64,000 nt of DNA from Hetaerina americana (taxonomy: Eukaryota; Arthropoda; Insecta; Odonata; Calopterygidae): contig JAKTNV010000001.1 in the NCBI GenBank assembly GCA_022747635.1, positions 38,930,072-38,994,071 on the forward strand. Reading direction: 5' to 3'. Shown here one piece after another: positions 23,901 through 36,700 of the stretch. The notes beneath the pieces were generated by a model. It saw only the letters and a program-made list of their open reading frames with translations, ran no database searches and was not told the DNA's origin. The position numbers and the translations under genes are program-made. Within the stretch, counting starts at the first letter, position 1, and each line of letters opens with the position of its first letter.

Positions 23901-26900
23901 CAATGGATTCATCGGTTTGGCATCATACTGGTGTTGGTGGTGTTACCATCACAGTAAGGTGTGGTAATAATTAGTTCTCGTGCGCCGACGAGTGATTGGG
24001 GCTTTTACGATATCTTTAGATAAGGCGTATGCAATAACGTACGTATTTCTCTGCGGATGCTCTTATCGCCGGATCAGGTGGTTTAAAGGTTAGACGATTC
24101 AAGCAAGATTCAAAATGTAGAAAATATGCAATTCAATCGTTTGTAAATTTTTGGCGTCTACTACGAAACTTGGCTCGCTCGGTTTGACGATCACTTTACT
24201 AACGACCATCCATGGTCTTACGGCAAGTAGCGTCCACCATGTGGGTTTACTGACCTAATTAAAAATACGTATTTCTCGGAATATGGAATTTCTTTTTTAT
24301 GTTGTTCGGGGAAATATGCCGTATTTATCGCTGATGGATAATTGGTTAACGAAATGAACGAAAATATGTTATTTGAAATGAGCATTTTTAATTTTAAGCT
24401 ATACCTGGTGCAATGCTGAATTCAGTACAAAATAAGCGATTTTGATTTCTTTCATGCGGAATAACCTTTGAAAATCACAATGTGTCGTGATCAACCATTA
24501 CCAGCTGGAATATCATAGTTTTTTCTTATGGGCGTCGTGGTCGTCTTCTCTTCAACTGTTTACTATCTTAAACAATATTAGTATCTCAATTGTTTATAGC
24601 CCAATGTAATGAGACTTCCATTTCTCTGACATTGACTAGTTTATCGTCTCACTACCCTCTCAATTTTTATGGCTATGAACCAAGAACTGTATTTTTGATT
24701 TATTCGTAGTATGGAGCAATACTCCTTGGGGAATATGCGTTAGGTAAATTTATGTCAACATGAGAACGTGGTATTTGCAGTGATTTTAATTTGAAAATAC
24801 ATACATTTAAATTTCTGATCAGTTTTAATTTTCGGGTGGCCTTTGTCCTTTCGGACCCTAGGGGTCCAAAAGGACCAAGCGAATGGATTGGTGGTGCTTA
24901 GTTGCGTGGGGAAAGGTGCGGGTGGGGAAGCTAGTGGATGGTTCTTCACAGAGAGAGCACGTAGAACGTGGGGAATTTGATCGCTGCACGTAGAGGACAG
25001 GATGGACAAGATTATAAGATTCCGCGAAGCCAAGTGGGGCGATGGGGAGTGGAGAAGCACTTCGGAAATCTGACGGCATGTCGTCGTAGATACTGTGAGG
25101 AATGAATATGCTGGTAGCAACGGAACCTTACAATGAAGTCGCTCCAAAGCAAAGGTCATCTGCACTGCGGGGGTAAATTGGTTTGCGAAATACAGAAGTA
25201 GGTAGAGGGAAGAATAGAACCCCTTGTATGCCGGGTTAATAGACTTTGTCTTAAAACGGCACTGATTAGCACCAATTAGATTTCCCTTCCAATGGGCTGT
25301 CCATGATTGGTGACTAAAATAGGATAACGGTAAATGAGAACAAGGAAACGATGCAAAGTACCGAAAAAACCTTCGTCAGTCAATAAATAACTCTCACTTG
25401 GGTTTTTGGTACCATAATACACACACACAATGCAACGATGAGTAGGCCACTTCTGATAATGATATTATAGTCAGGGAAGTTATAAGTGAGTTTAGAAATA
25501 CTAGTTTTCTTCAATGGAGTTAATATCAGAGGATTGAAAGGTGCCTCACGTTTTGTATTTTGCCAGTTTTTCATTTAAATCGATTTAGGTTATTTCTAGA
25601 GGAAGGAGAATGGTAATTTTTGAAAGACTATCACTTTTTGGAAGTTAATTTAACACCCGGACGCCAAAGTGTTTTCATTTCCCTTGTGGATTACAGTTTT
25701 ATTAAGTATGATTGGTTTTTTGAAAATTTCTGCACCGGAAGGAGTACATCCTTTTCCTTATTCCTTATAACTAGGAATCGAAAAGTTCGCGGGCAGTTCG
25801 TCCATTATGAAGTATCAAAGCCTGTTGGGGATGATGCAGAATAATCATCAGGGTTAAACAAAGGGGAATTGCAATCTCAAAACTGTGAAGTGTAGAGGAA
25901 AAGTTTTGGTATCCCCCAGATTATGTTTTTTTAACTAAGATTTTTAAGTGCTATATATAAAACACTATACCATAAAAAAGAACAATGCAAGGTGTATTTT
26001 TTCCTCTATAACCGAAAATACATAAGTTTTACGACAAAATACGTAGTTCAAATTTCCCAGCGTATTTCCTCTCAATGTAATTAATGCCGATGTACCAGAA
26101 TGGCCAAAAAAGACTATCGCAGACGCCTGTTATCCCGGCCAAGCCTTATCGTTCATTACACAAGTTATCTCATGGCCAGGTTGCGTATAACGATTCATTG
26201 GTTGCGTGAAGAAAAGGTCCAGATTTCTGTTAAGCATTTTTTTTCTAAAATTTCAGAAATAAAAAATCATTAATAGCACTAGTGCGCAGATTTAGGATTG
26301 GTTGTCACTAAATACAGCCAAAAAGCACCACTGCACCTCTAAATCCAGCCTAACACAGCAGTAAATACTCTCAAAACCAATATTCAATATTATAATAGCT
26401 CTTCTTTTCAGCTGTGAATACTTCATATCTTCCTTAAATCCATCCAAATTGCCTATTGTTTCCATCTCTCTGCTTCGATTTCCAGCTTCGCTGAGCGAGC
26501 TCTATTACCACATTTAGCCCCCACAACCTCTCAGTATATCCTGTATTAACTTTCCCTAGCTTCTTCGAATTTTCCCCAATAGCCTTCTCTCTTCCCCTAC
26601 CTTGGCACTTCGCCGTAATGTTTTTCTTTCTGCTCATTTTATTATTTTCATTCATAAACATATCTCAAAAACCTCCTGTCTTAGCTCTTCCGCCTGACTC
26701 AACGACCAAAAGCCAAATAATGATATTTAACGATATAATGATTGGGTATTTATGTGCACGTTGCGCTGTGTGGCGCAGGACCAGCAAGACAGAGGCGACA
26801 CGTATATTAGGGATGCTTTCTACTTATTTTCATTGAGATAGCGGTGGCCGATCAAAACACTTCGCTGACTCATGTATTCCACGACGATCCCTCTCTTGGA

Positions 26901-27725
26901 ATAGGCATTCTCGGGGATGTCGGGGGTGAGTGCACACCACTCCTGATATCAATGTTTCAGAACTTGAGGTAGCTCAGCGGAAAGCAACAACGAATGTCAA
27001 GTGCCGTCAAAATCACACCATAACGATCAGACCAGAGAGCCAGCATTACTTCACGGAATAGGCTAGGAATCTTGAATAGGGTATTGACAGATAAAGGTCC
27101 TAATTTGGGCGAAATTGAGACCTGATGGTCCCTTCTTCCATTTAGTCCATATATATGCACAATACGAGATTATAATTATCTAAATTTAATGAGATTCCTT
27201 GATAGATGGCGTCAATCCCGTCATAAAAAGAGTCATAAATTTAGCGGTAAGGTCGTAAAGTTGAATAAGGAAAATATATTGCAAACCATCAATTTGTGAT
27301 GTCTTCACACTATCGGAGATTAAAAAACCGCCGATGAATAATTCGTTGGGTTTTTCTAGTGAAAATTCGCCGCTGTATTTACTAATATACATATATTAGC
27401 ACACACACGCACACACATACAGGTATATGTATATAAACCATAAACACAGTAATCAACCCGAAGGTCGGTTTAGCAGGTGATGGTAGAGTTCACTCAGTAC
27501 TAAGCCCTATGCGGCGTGTGAAATTCACACATCAGGGTAGGGGGGCCAGTTCCTTTCCTTGTGCCAGTTATGGTTTCCCAGGAAGATCTGGTACCCGAAA
27601 AATCACATAGCTTGGGTGGAGCTGCAGGTGCCCAGAGTGCCTTGCCCTGAAATCGAACCCGGGACCCTCAGGTCAGCAGTCCCACGCTCTACCCACTGGA
27701 CTACCGCGACCCACATATATGTATA

Positions 27726-27779
<54 letters not shown>

Positions 27780-30700
27780 AAGAACCAAGGGAGCTCTATA
27801 TATATATAATTTATCTGATATAAACATGCCATCAAACTTAACTTCCCATATCACTCCCTTGGTTCTTCCTTCTCTGATTGTTTACGCTCCCTAGATTTTG
27901 TCCTAATTTCTCCACGCGCTTCTTTGACAGGAATTTTTCTACAAAGATGGTGACTGAATGTACACTTAGCATACTTAGGTGGCGGTGGCTGAGCATTTAT
28001 TACCTATAAACCCTAACCCTAATAAACCTATACCCTACTGTTCAAATGTGCTGTTGTGCATCGACAAATGAATTCTTGCTTCTTCCAAATTCCTTCGCTC
28101 TGGGGCCGGAAATAAACTTGATGGGAGTTCAAGAGGGTAAGGAAACGGACCGGAGGTTAGGAGTATCACCGTTCAGATCTAGATTGAACTCTCATTACTT
28201 TAATAATCTGCACAAGTTTCAACTTGAGGATGAATTCATAAAATGTTCGCACCATTTCGAAATAGTCATCTTTCCACGCAACAGACAGAAGCACACGCAA
28301 AGAAGTGCAAATATGATACGAAAGAGGGAGTGGAAGAATTATAACGAAAAAGGCACAGAAATCGGACGAAAGAAATAAAATGCTGTGCTGAAAGTGAGAA
28401 GAGAACAGACAAATTTTGATGTCATGACGAGGGTACAATATCTTAGAGGTTGAAGAACGCAGTCGTGGAAGTCAAACTATTTTGATTCTTTAGAAGTGTT
28501 TAAAAATTCCACATGAATGTACATTAGTTTTCAGGCCCTGATCAATGTCTACCATAACAAAACTAATGGTAATACTCATGTAAGGTTGCTTATAAATTAT
28601 ATTTCCATCAAAAAATTTTATCATCCCGGACTGATGCCTTTAGTGCAACCTGACAGGTTAATGCAACCAGAAATTCTCAATGAAACTAACTTTTAGAGAG
28701 ATGGCGATGCTTAGAATTCCCCGCAGAATAAGAAATAAAAAGAGTGTAGAGTCAACTCTCTCAGGTGGATCGGTATGCGACGGTTGGACGGAGTTGCGCA
28801 CGAATGACACTACTGACCCCGTGACCTCACGTTACAAGGGCCAATATTGTACGGTTTGTGGGGGAAAACAGGTGATTAAGGAACGATAAAAAAATAATTA
28901 ATTAAGGAATGTGCTTGAGATAAGATAGAAAAAAGCCGGAAGTGGTGGGATGGCTGGTGATAATCGCGAGTGTTAGGAGGGAGGGGAGGGGAAAGCTCTG
29001 AGAACATTTCAGGACGAGTTTGGGAGCACAGATGAAAGAATAAACGGCTAGAAACACGAGGGCGAAATTAGAACCGACGGGTATTATTCCTGTCCCGTTG
29101 CGGATGGTACAGGTAAACTACAGGATAAACAGTTATACAAAATGTCTAAGCGAGTGAAAAACGCTAAGAAATTAAAGGAAGGAAATTGAGGACGATAAGT
29201 GGAAGCTTGTGGGAGAACCTTAGAAAGGCCAAGCGTAGACAACCTAGCGGAAAAGAGCACACGGGAAATATGAATAAGAATTTAGGGAAGGAGACATACG
29301 ACGTACACAATAGCAGACGTGAAAGAACGGGAAAGACCGCAAAAAGCAATCGCTAACTCATTAGAAAGGAGAAAGAGGACGTGCAGCGAGTCTGGGGAGG
29401 GGGAGGAAAGATTTCGACGAGGAAGAGGAAATCGACAGCAAGGGGCGAGGGGAATACGATTGCCGCGAGGATTGGATGGAAGGGAGTGAAGGGCCTTACT
29501 CATTAGCACGCAGGTTCATTCGCAGGAGAAATTGAGGTACCGTTAAAAGCTCTATATTAAAATGCGGTGAGCGTGTGGTTAAGAATATATTCATATTTAC
29601 ACACGCATCCAGATGGATGTAACGCATGAATTTAGAGGTAATCTGTTCCGCCAAACGACAAATATGATGGAGTGATGGTAAAAATTGGCAATAGCTGAGA
29701 ACTTTCGGAAGTCAAATTCATTTGTTCTCTGTGGGAAGTAGGCTAACAACATTCGTAAAGAAAGAACTTCTAAAAGTAGTTTTTACCAATCAAATAAAAT
29801 GCCAAACTCAATTTCTCATCCGAAAATGGACAATGTATCCGTATTCTTCGCATTTTCATGCATGAAAATGCATATGCACATCACTGTTTATTCTGCTGTT
29901 TGCTGTCTTAGAAACCTGTTCAATTTGTACACCACATGCTACTAAAAATCTTTCTATCAGCCTTCCCATGCCTTTTGATCTCTCCATCTAACCTTCATTT
30001 GCATTACAAATATTTTGTGAAGGAACACAAAATATTTCTTGTGTCCTTGCTTATGCATTTAATTTATTTGTTCAATTAAGACTTTTAATGTCGCTATGCA
30101 ATCATATTTCCCGTTCACTGAATAGAAAACGACTGCTTATTTTTCGACAATTTTCCCTCTATTTCATCCTATGTTACCTAAGTGAAGCTACAAGTCCCTC
30201 CATACATTTTGTGGGCTCCATCCGACAGAAATACTGCATCGTAGACGAACAAAGGAACGCGTGCATTAGCCCTACAACTACCTCATTCATGCCTATTCGC
30301 CATAAAAACAACTCTAGTAAATTATTAATTCAGACAGAAGCTGTAATTCCTAATAATACTGATGTGGCTACAATTTATCGAGCAAGGTTGAAATATCTTC
30401 ATGTCGATAAATTTCAATCAGTCGTAATTAAAGTCTTGTGTTTCAGCATACTGATAAGTAATTCAACTTGAGCCAACCGAGAATGAGTTTAGTCAGGAAG
30501 ACCATTGCTCATTTCAATTTTAACTCCTTTTTCCACTTAGCACCCCATTCTTATGATTTACTCCTGTAGGTCGGGGCCTTGATCAGAAAGCGGACGCCAT
30601 CTGCTTTTCATTGAAATTCTCTTGGGCTTCCGTCGTAAAAAGATACTTTCGTTAATTTTTACTGTTCAACCATTAACGCCTATAAGTTTTGGGTCCTGCA

Positions 30701-33700
30701 GAAAGGAATACACAGCAACTTCTCGGACAACATATTTCCAGTCAGTTACTGTCGCACTGACAATTCAAAACTCTTCGTCATAGAACCTAAACGTAGTATA
30801 CTACCTATTTCAGTAAATAAAATAACAACAAATATTTACCTAAACATTGACAAGAAACAAATGGCGTCCATTTTCTGACAATAGCAGAAGATTGAATCAT
30901 CAATTTCATCTTCTGAATGGAAGCATTGCCGTTGCAAATAACATTTTATGGCATGTGAAAGTAAAAATTATCTTTCAGACTACGGGATTCTCTCAACCCA
31001 ACCCCCACCTGGAAAACGCTCCGCAGTGTGGAAATAGCCATTTTAGCCACGACTGCATCCTTTACTGGATAATTTACAGCGCTAAATCTATTCGCTAGCT
31101 ATGGGAAACAATTAGCATTCTTAATAAACTTCTGCTTCTTAATAACACCAGAAAAGAATCTCGTTCTCTCTTTTGGCCCTCAGCGGCAAAGAGTTTGGAC
31201 AACGGAACAGAGGATACTCACTAGGGCAACTACACCTCGAGTGGCCGTTGGCGCCTCGATGAAAGATGGGGGCGGCGGAATGTCATTGGACGGGGTTGGG
31301 AGAAGGGGGTGGCCGCGACTGTAAGGGGTGGGCTGGATGCCAGAAAGGGGTAGTGAGGGGAAGTGTCGAGGGAGTTGGAGGGGATTCCTCAAGGATGGCA
31401 TCGTTGCTGTGAGACGGCATCCGCGTCTCTTCGCGAGTTGAAGGTCAAGGAGGGCGCTGGGATAGCTCCCGATTAGCAGAGTTGCCCTCCTGACCGCTCA
31501 ACAGGAAGCGGTGGAGTAGTTCCACACATATAAAGTGATGGGGGCCCCGGCTATGTGTAGCAAGGAAAGGGTCCCACGCGCGGCGACCCAGCGGTCTCCA
31601 GAGGATATTCCACCGAAATATCGCTCCGGTCTATCTCTGGGGTCTATTTTGCTTCATCTACCGCATTGAAAGACATATATGGGTCGAGATATGATAAGCG
31701 TTGTTTGTAGCGTTGCCAGATACTATATCGGAGTGTACTGTTTGCCTTTTCCGGCTTCTCTTTTATTACACAGCCACAGTGCTACATTGCGCTTAGTGAT
31801 GCCCTACAGCAACGAGAGCAACACCCGATTTTAAGATGGGCTACTATTCAATTATCTATTTGTCAACATTGTATTCTCAAACTAAAAGATATATAATGTA
31901 CAGAGTTGCAAATGCATCCATATGCACACATGTATGCCGCTGGTGTAATTCATGCATAACACAAACTCCAAAACTTGGCAACCCACAGGACCACGCTGTT
32001 GCCAGAATACTGAAAATTCTGAGCTTTAAAATTTTGACATGCACCTACATTACAAAAATCTTCAAGTTAGGTATGAGAGGTTGTTCAATAAAGTGACCTT
32101 ACATATTTTATTTACATGATCTGTGCAAAAATTTAATTTTATGTTGAATTATTTGTTTAATATCTTGGGTATATGTGGTACATGTTTCATTGACTTGAAT
32201 CTAGACTGCATAAACAGCAGCCATTTCAAATTATACTGTTAAATGTACCTGCAGAAATGATGGAGGCAACATGCATTTAAATTTTGCTTTCACAAGTACA
32301 AGTGGTCCACCTAGGTCAATGTAATGGTACAAGAGGCTTATAGGGTCTGTTCTTTCCTATACCAGAGCTAGAAGATGGTTACAATTGTTTAAAAAGGGAA
32401 GACAAATTATTTGCTGTGAGTTTTCACAGTGAAGACAGGACTAGGCTAAATGAAGCAAATTTTTCTTGTCAATTAGGCACTACATAGGATTTTAAGCATT
32501 TGGGACCATCCCAAGAAATATTGATTCAAGAAGTATGAAAATACCAAAAAAATAGACTAATTCCTAATGAAACTGCCAAGGGAGAATAAAAAGGGGCATA
32601 TAATTACTATTAACCTGGAATGGAAGCCTCTGGATACTTAATGACAACATCATATTATACTCAATCCAAAGGTATTTTTTGTGCAATTTAATGCTTTCTT
32701 TTTACATCAAAAAATAATACAAGCCTCCTAACTACATTACTGGAATTATGGGTATATACTCTCTGTAGATTCAATAATTTAATTTTTCTCTTAGACAATT
32801 CATAGCCAAGTTCCAAGGACAAAAAAATACGAACAACTTAATAATTATCTCCAATTTGCATATTTATTCCTGTTTGTATTCTTTAAGGTTATGTCCTATA
32901 ATCCCTGCCATAAGCCCTTGCACCCGCCTGAAGGATATTATGTTGATGCAAATGAACCTGTTAACACAATACCTTTTTTTAGCAATTCAAAACTCTTGTT
33001 TTTTGCCAGAGTCAAATAAGAAGCACACATACACTTAGTGTATCAAAATTATCAAGATAAGGAATGTATGCAATACTATCAGGAAGAGCTATGATTTTGA
33101 TGAGTCATGATGTCTGAGAACTCAAAAAATATGCTATGATCTCATGTTGACTGACAATTACAGTATTTGCATCAATGGCCAAGTGACATGGAAGAGTTGC
33201 AATTGAAGCCAGTCAGGAACTCAGCATATTCAGCTCATGAGCTACCTCTTTAATGATTATCAATGGTGGTGTGAGCTCATGGGCTCATCATGGGTTAAAT
33301 ATGTTTAGTGTATGCAGTAGTATTTGGTGTATATGGTATTCATGAATCAATTGGCTTACACACACTGGACAACATTTGTTTTCTTAACTATGCTCTGTTG
33401 TCAAGACCTTAAGGAAATATGAGGGAATTCTGAGAAGCACATATGTCAGACTCAGCCCAGATCCTAATGCTTAGTATTAGCAAATCATTAATAAAAACTG
33501 TTGCTTCTACTAGCATACGTGACTAGCCTAACATAAAATAAGTGCACGTAAAATGCTTTCAAAAAAGGAAGTTATATTGCCACACCCTGTATAAAGGGAA
33601 AAAGAGAGAGATAAAGTATGAAAGAAGAAATGAATCGTATCTCAAGCAGCTCTGTTGTATGGGATACCTATTCACATGAGTTGAATAAATATAGCTATAC

Positions 33701-36700
33701 ATTTCAACTTCTAAGCATGCTTATATTTTGCTTCTCTTGTGTAGGTGAAGAGCACCACATTGGAATCAATTTTTCAAAACTAGATTCTGAGGTTTTGACT
33801 AATAGGAGTTTCATTTTTAGCTGCAGGTATTGGGAATCCTGTCGATACTCTGTTATACATGGACAGCATCTGCTGACAGAAGAGCTATTAATGGTGGAGG
33901 TGCATGGGTTGGATCTTCCTCTACTTCATCAGCAGATGATGAAATTCATGAACCACCAGAGGGATACTATGCATTCATTGAATCACCAAATGCAGAGCCA
34001 CCCCGAGTCAGAAGACCTCCATACCAACATACCAATGCTCGCTGCCCAGGTATGAGGCGATACATTTTATATATCTGTGGCTTGCTTTGCTGTGGTAAGA
34101 GAATTATTGGGAGATCCATTTTAATGTTTTGCATTTATTATATGTATATTCTAGGTACTTGACTTTATCTATTCTCACCTCTCTTTTTCTGTACATATCC
34201 ATGCTTCCATTTGAAAGCTCTAATCATATGAACTAATGCAGGCCATTCAGGTTGCTATAGCTGAACAATTTGTGAACTCTTAAAGGAGAAGAAATATCTA
34301 GTAATGCTGCTCAGCTTTCTTTATAAAACTTAATCATCTGGTCAATGATAGTGGAGTAAAGGCTCGAAGTCTGCTTGAGAATTACCTAATTTAATTTGTG
34401 AAATTCCTTATTATTATTATCCTCAGGAATGGTTAAGGAAACTTTCGGATGGACAAAAGTTAACAAAGAGTCTGGCTAGAATTCCCTTCCCTCTTTCAAC
34501 AAAACACTACCTGACATCCAACACTACAATAAACCCCTCTTCAATTTTGAATACTTCCTTCCACCCTTCTTTCCATTCAACATCCATATTCTATTCCTGC
34601 CTCTTCCTTGCTTGCCTAACATTTTCCCTTCTTTCACAGTCTTCAATATTCCGCTGCCAATCAATATGCTTTGCATCCATTTTTCCTGTCTCCTCATGAT
34701 TTATTCCAACAATCCCCTCTCATCCTCCACTATGACTATCAAACCCTCATTTGTTTTCCTTTTAGTCCACTTCACCTTTTCCTTTCTTCTCCACACCCAT
34801 ATTTCAAAAGCTTCCTATCTACACCTATCATTCTGCTTCAATGACCATGTTTCTGAGCTGTACAAAAGCATGCTCCTTATCAAAGTTAATGAGTCTTTTC
34901 TAAATTCCTTACTCATTTTCTCTGTTCCCTTCTTTTGAAAGCCTTTTTGCCTAATGTACTTTTATATTTTCCCTCCTACTTTGACCATCATGGTCCAAAA
35001 CATCTTCAAGATAGGTTGGCTGTTCCACGTGCTCTAGTTTATGGACTTCTATTTTGATATTTTACGTCACGTTCCTTTTTCTAGATGAACCTCATAATCT
35101 TTGTTTTGTTTACATTAATCTCATTCCATACCTATTGCACTGCCTTTACAATGAACTCAGCAATCCATGCAACCCCTTGTTTGACTGACAAATGTAAGCT
35201 TGGTGATTGGCAAAATTAACTGATTTTAAAATTCCCAACTGACTTTCATTCCTATCTCCAGTTTTTTCCATGCCTCTTTAATCATTTTCTCGCATTGAAC
35301 AGATGTAATAATGGACAACCCTGCCTTACGCCTCTTTCTAACACTGCCCATCTGGACTCTCCATTCCGCACTTGCACAGTCTAAAAAATGTACAGGTTGT
35401 GGATTAGCCCCTTATCCCTTCAATCTACCCTTATTTTTTTTCAGTAGTTCAGTCATTGAGTCTATCCAATTCATACTATCAAATGCTTTTTCAAAATCTA
35501 TGAAACAGACCTACACATTCTGATTGTATTCTATATTTGTCTCTAGTAGTAACCTCCCAGCAAAAAAAAATTCAAGATAAGGTGAAAACAGTAAGGAAAT
35601 TTAACTCATTATCTCCTTTCAGTATTTTTGTCATAGTGTTGTTGAATTTTGTTTTCAGGGATTGGGCAGCTGCACCCACATGCCTCTTTGGATAACCTCT
35701 GCGGAGATCTCAACCTTGGAATAATACCTAGGAATCCAATGGATCAAAATGTCATGGGATCATCTTATCCATTGTAAGAACATAAGTTTATATTCTCCTA
35801 TAAGAATTTAGGAATTTTACAATTTCTTTGAAGTCAGCAATTTTTGTTTGGCTTAAAAGAATCTCAATGTATAGAGAACATATTTTGATTGAATTTCGAA
35901 TTATGAATAGTTTTGACATTATCCTTGTGAATTAGTGTCTTGAAAGAGGTTTGAGCTTATTAACAAAAAAACGTTTATGAACATTGAGGCAAAGTTGAAG
36001 GTCTATGCGATGCACAAACTTGTTTGAGGGTGTCCAAAATAAATTTCTGCCCATAGTATTCTATAAAGTTGGTCTCAAAGCATGTGAAATCGCCATATAT
36101 CCTGGCCCATTTGTGCATAAGATGCACCGCGATTTTTCAGGTTAGAGTTTACAGTAAAGTACTTGGATAAGACAGAAAAAGAGCATATTGCTTTTATGTC
36201 AACTCAAAATGTGAACAAAATTGTATTGTTAAAATAAAAATAAGTAGCTACACACAGATCAATGTTTATTCATCGTAGAATCCTAGATATTCAACATCCC
36301 TGGGCCAAAATGCCTTCAAGCTGCCTTGTTTCTGTGTTCTGAAGCATATTTCAAGTTTAAAAGCAACTGTATAAAAATCTTCCCTCTTAGCATTCGGAGA
36401 GGTTTTTATCATTTAAACTCTTTATACGATGATTTGTTGCTGTTATTATTTTGACATCATTGAAATGCGTATTGAAAATAACCATTTACTATGCCTTTAC
36501 AGCACTCTCATACCACTTAAGGTTGAATGCCTGTAGACCCCAAATTTTTCGGGAGAGAAACACTGCAATATAATAATAATATATTTATTTGCCTAGCAGA
36601 AAAAATGTGCATTATTGAGAATACACAATAGGTGTATAGGGCATGTTGAATGCATGTATGTATTAGCATTGGGGTAACATCCCCGTATGCCCAATGCCTA

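Larger units (their letters stand above)
10759..33820 (+). other. Intron 1 of the Spätzle-like gene (23 kb)
   Basis: Starts gtgagt, ends tttttag. It contains LINE relics (14440-15260, 16590-17575, 19027-19299), SINE copies (17685-17901, 27435-27712), long (AC)n/(TA)n tracts and GC-rich patches at about 21.3-21.9 and 31.2-31.6 kb. I saw no other convincing exon in it. Depends on the exon 1 assignment. Confidence 0.55.

Noticed and set aside
24755..25165. 136-codon minus-strand frame
   Set aside because: Sits in a locally GC-rich stretch where stops are rare; no family features.
28003..28030. CCCTAACCCTAA telomere-like motif
   Set aside because: Only two units, and not the usual insect TTAGG form; likely chance.
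30088..30471. 127-codon open frame
   Set aside because: No domain, splice support or protein-like composition; a chance frame of this length is expected in 64 kb.
33618..34055. 145-codon frame overlapping exon 2
   Set aside because: Wrong frame; the signal-peptide frame fits splice phases and downstream exons.
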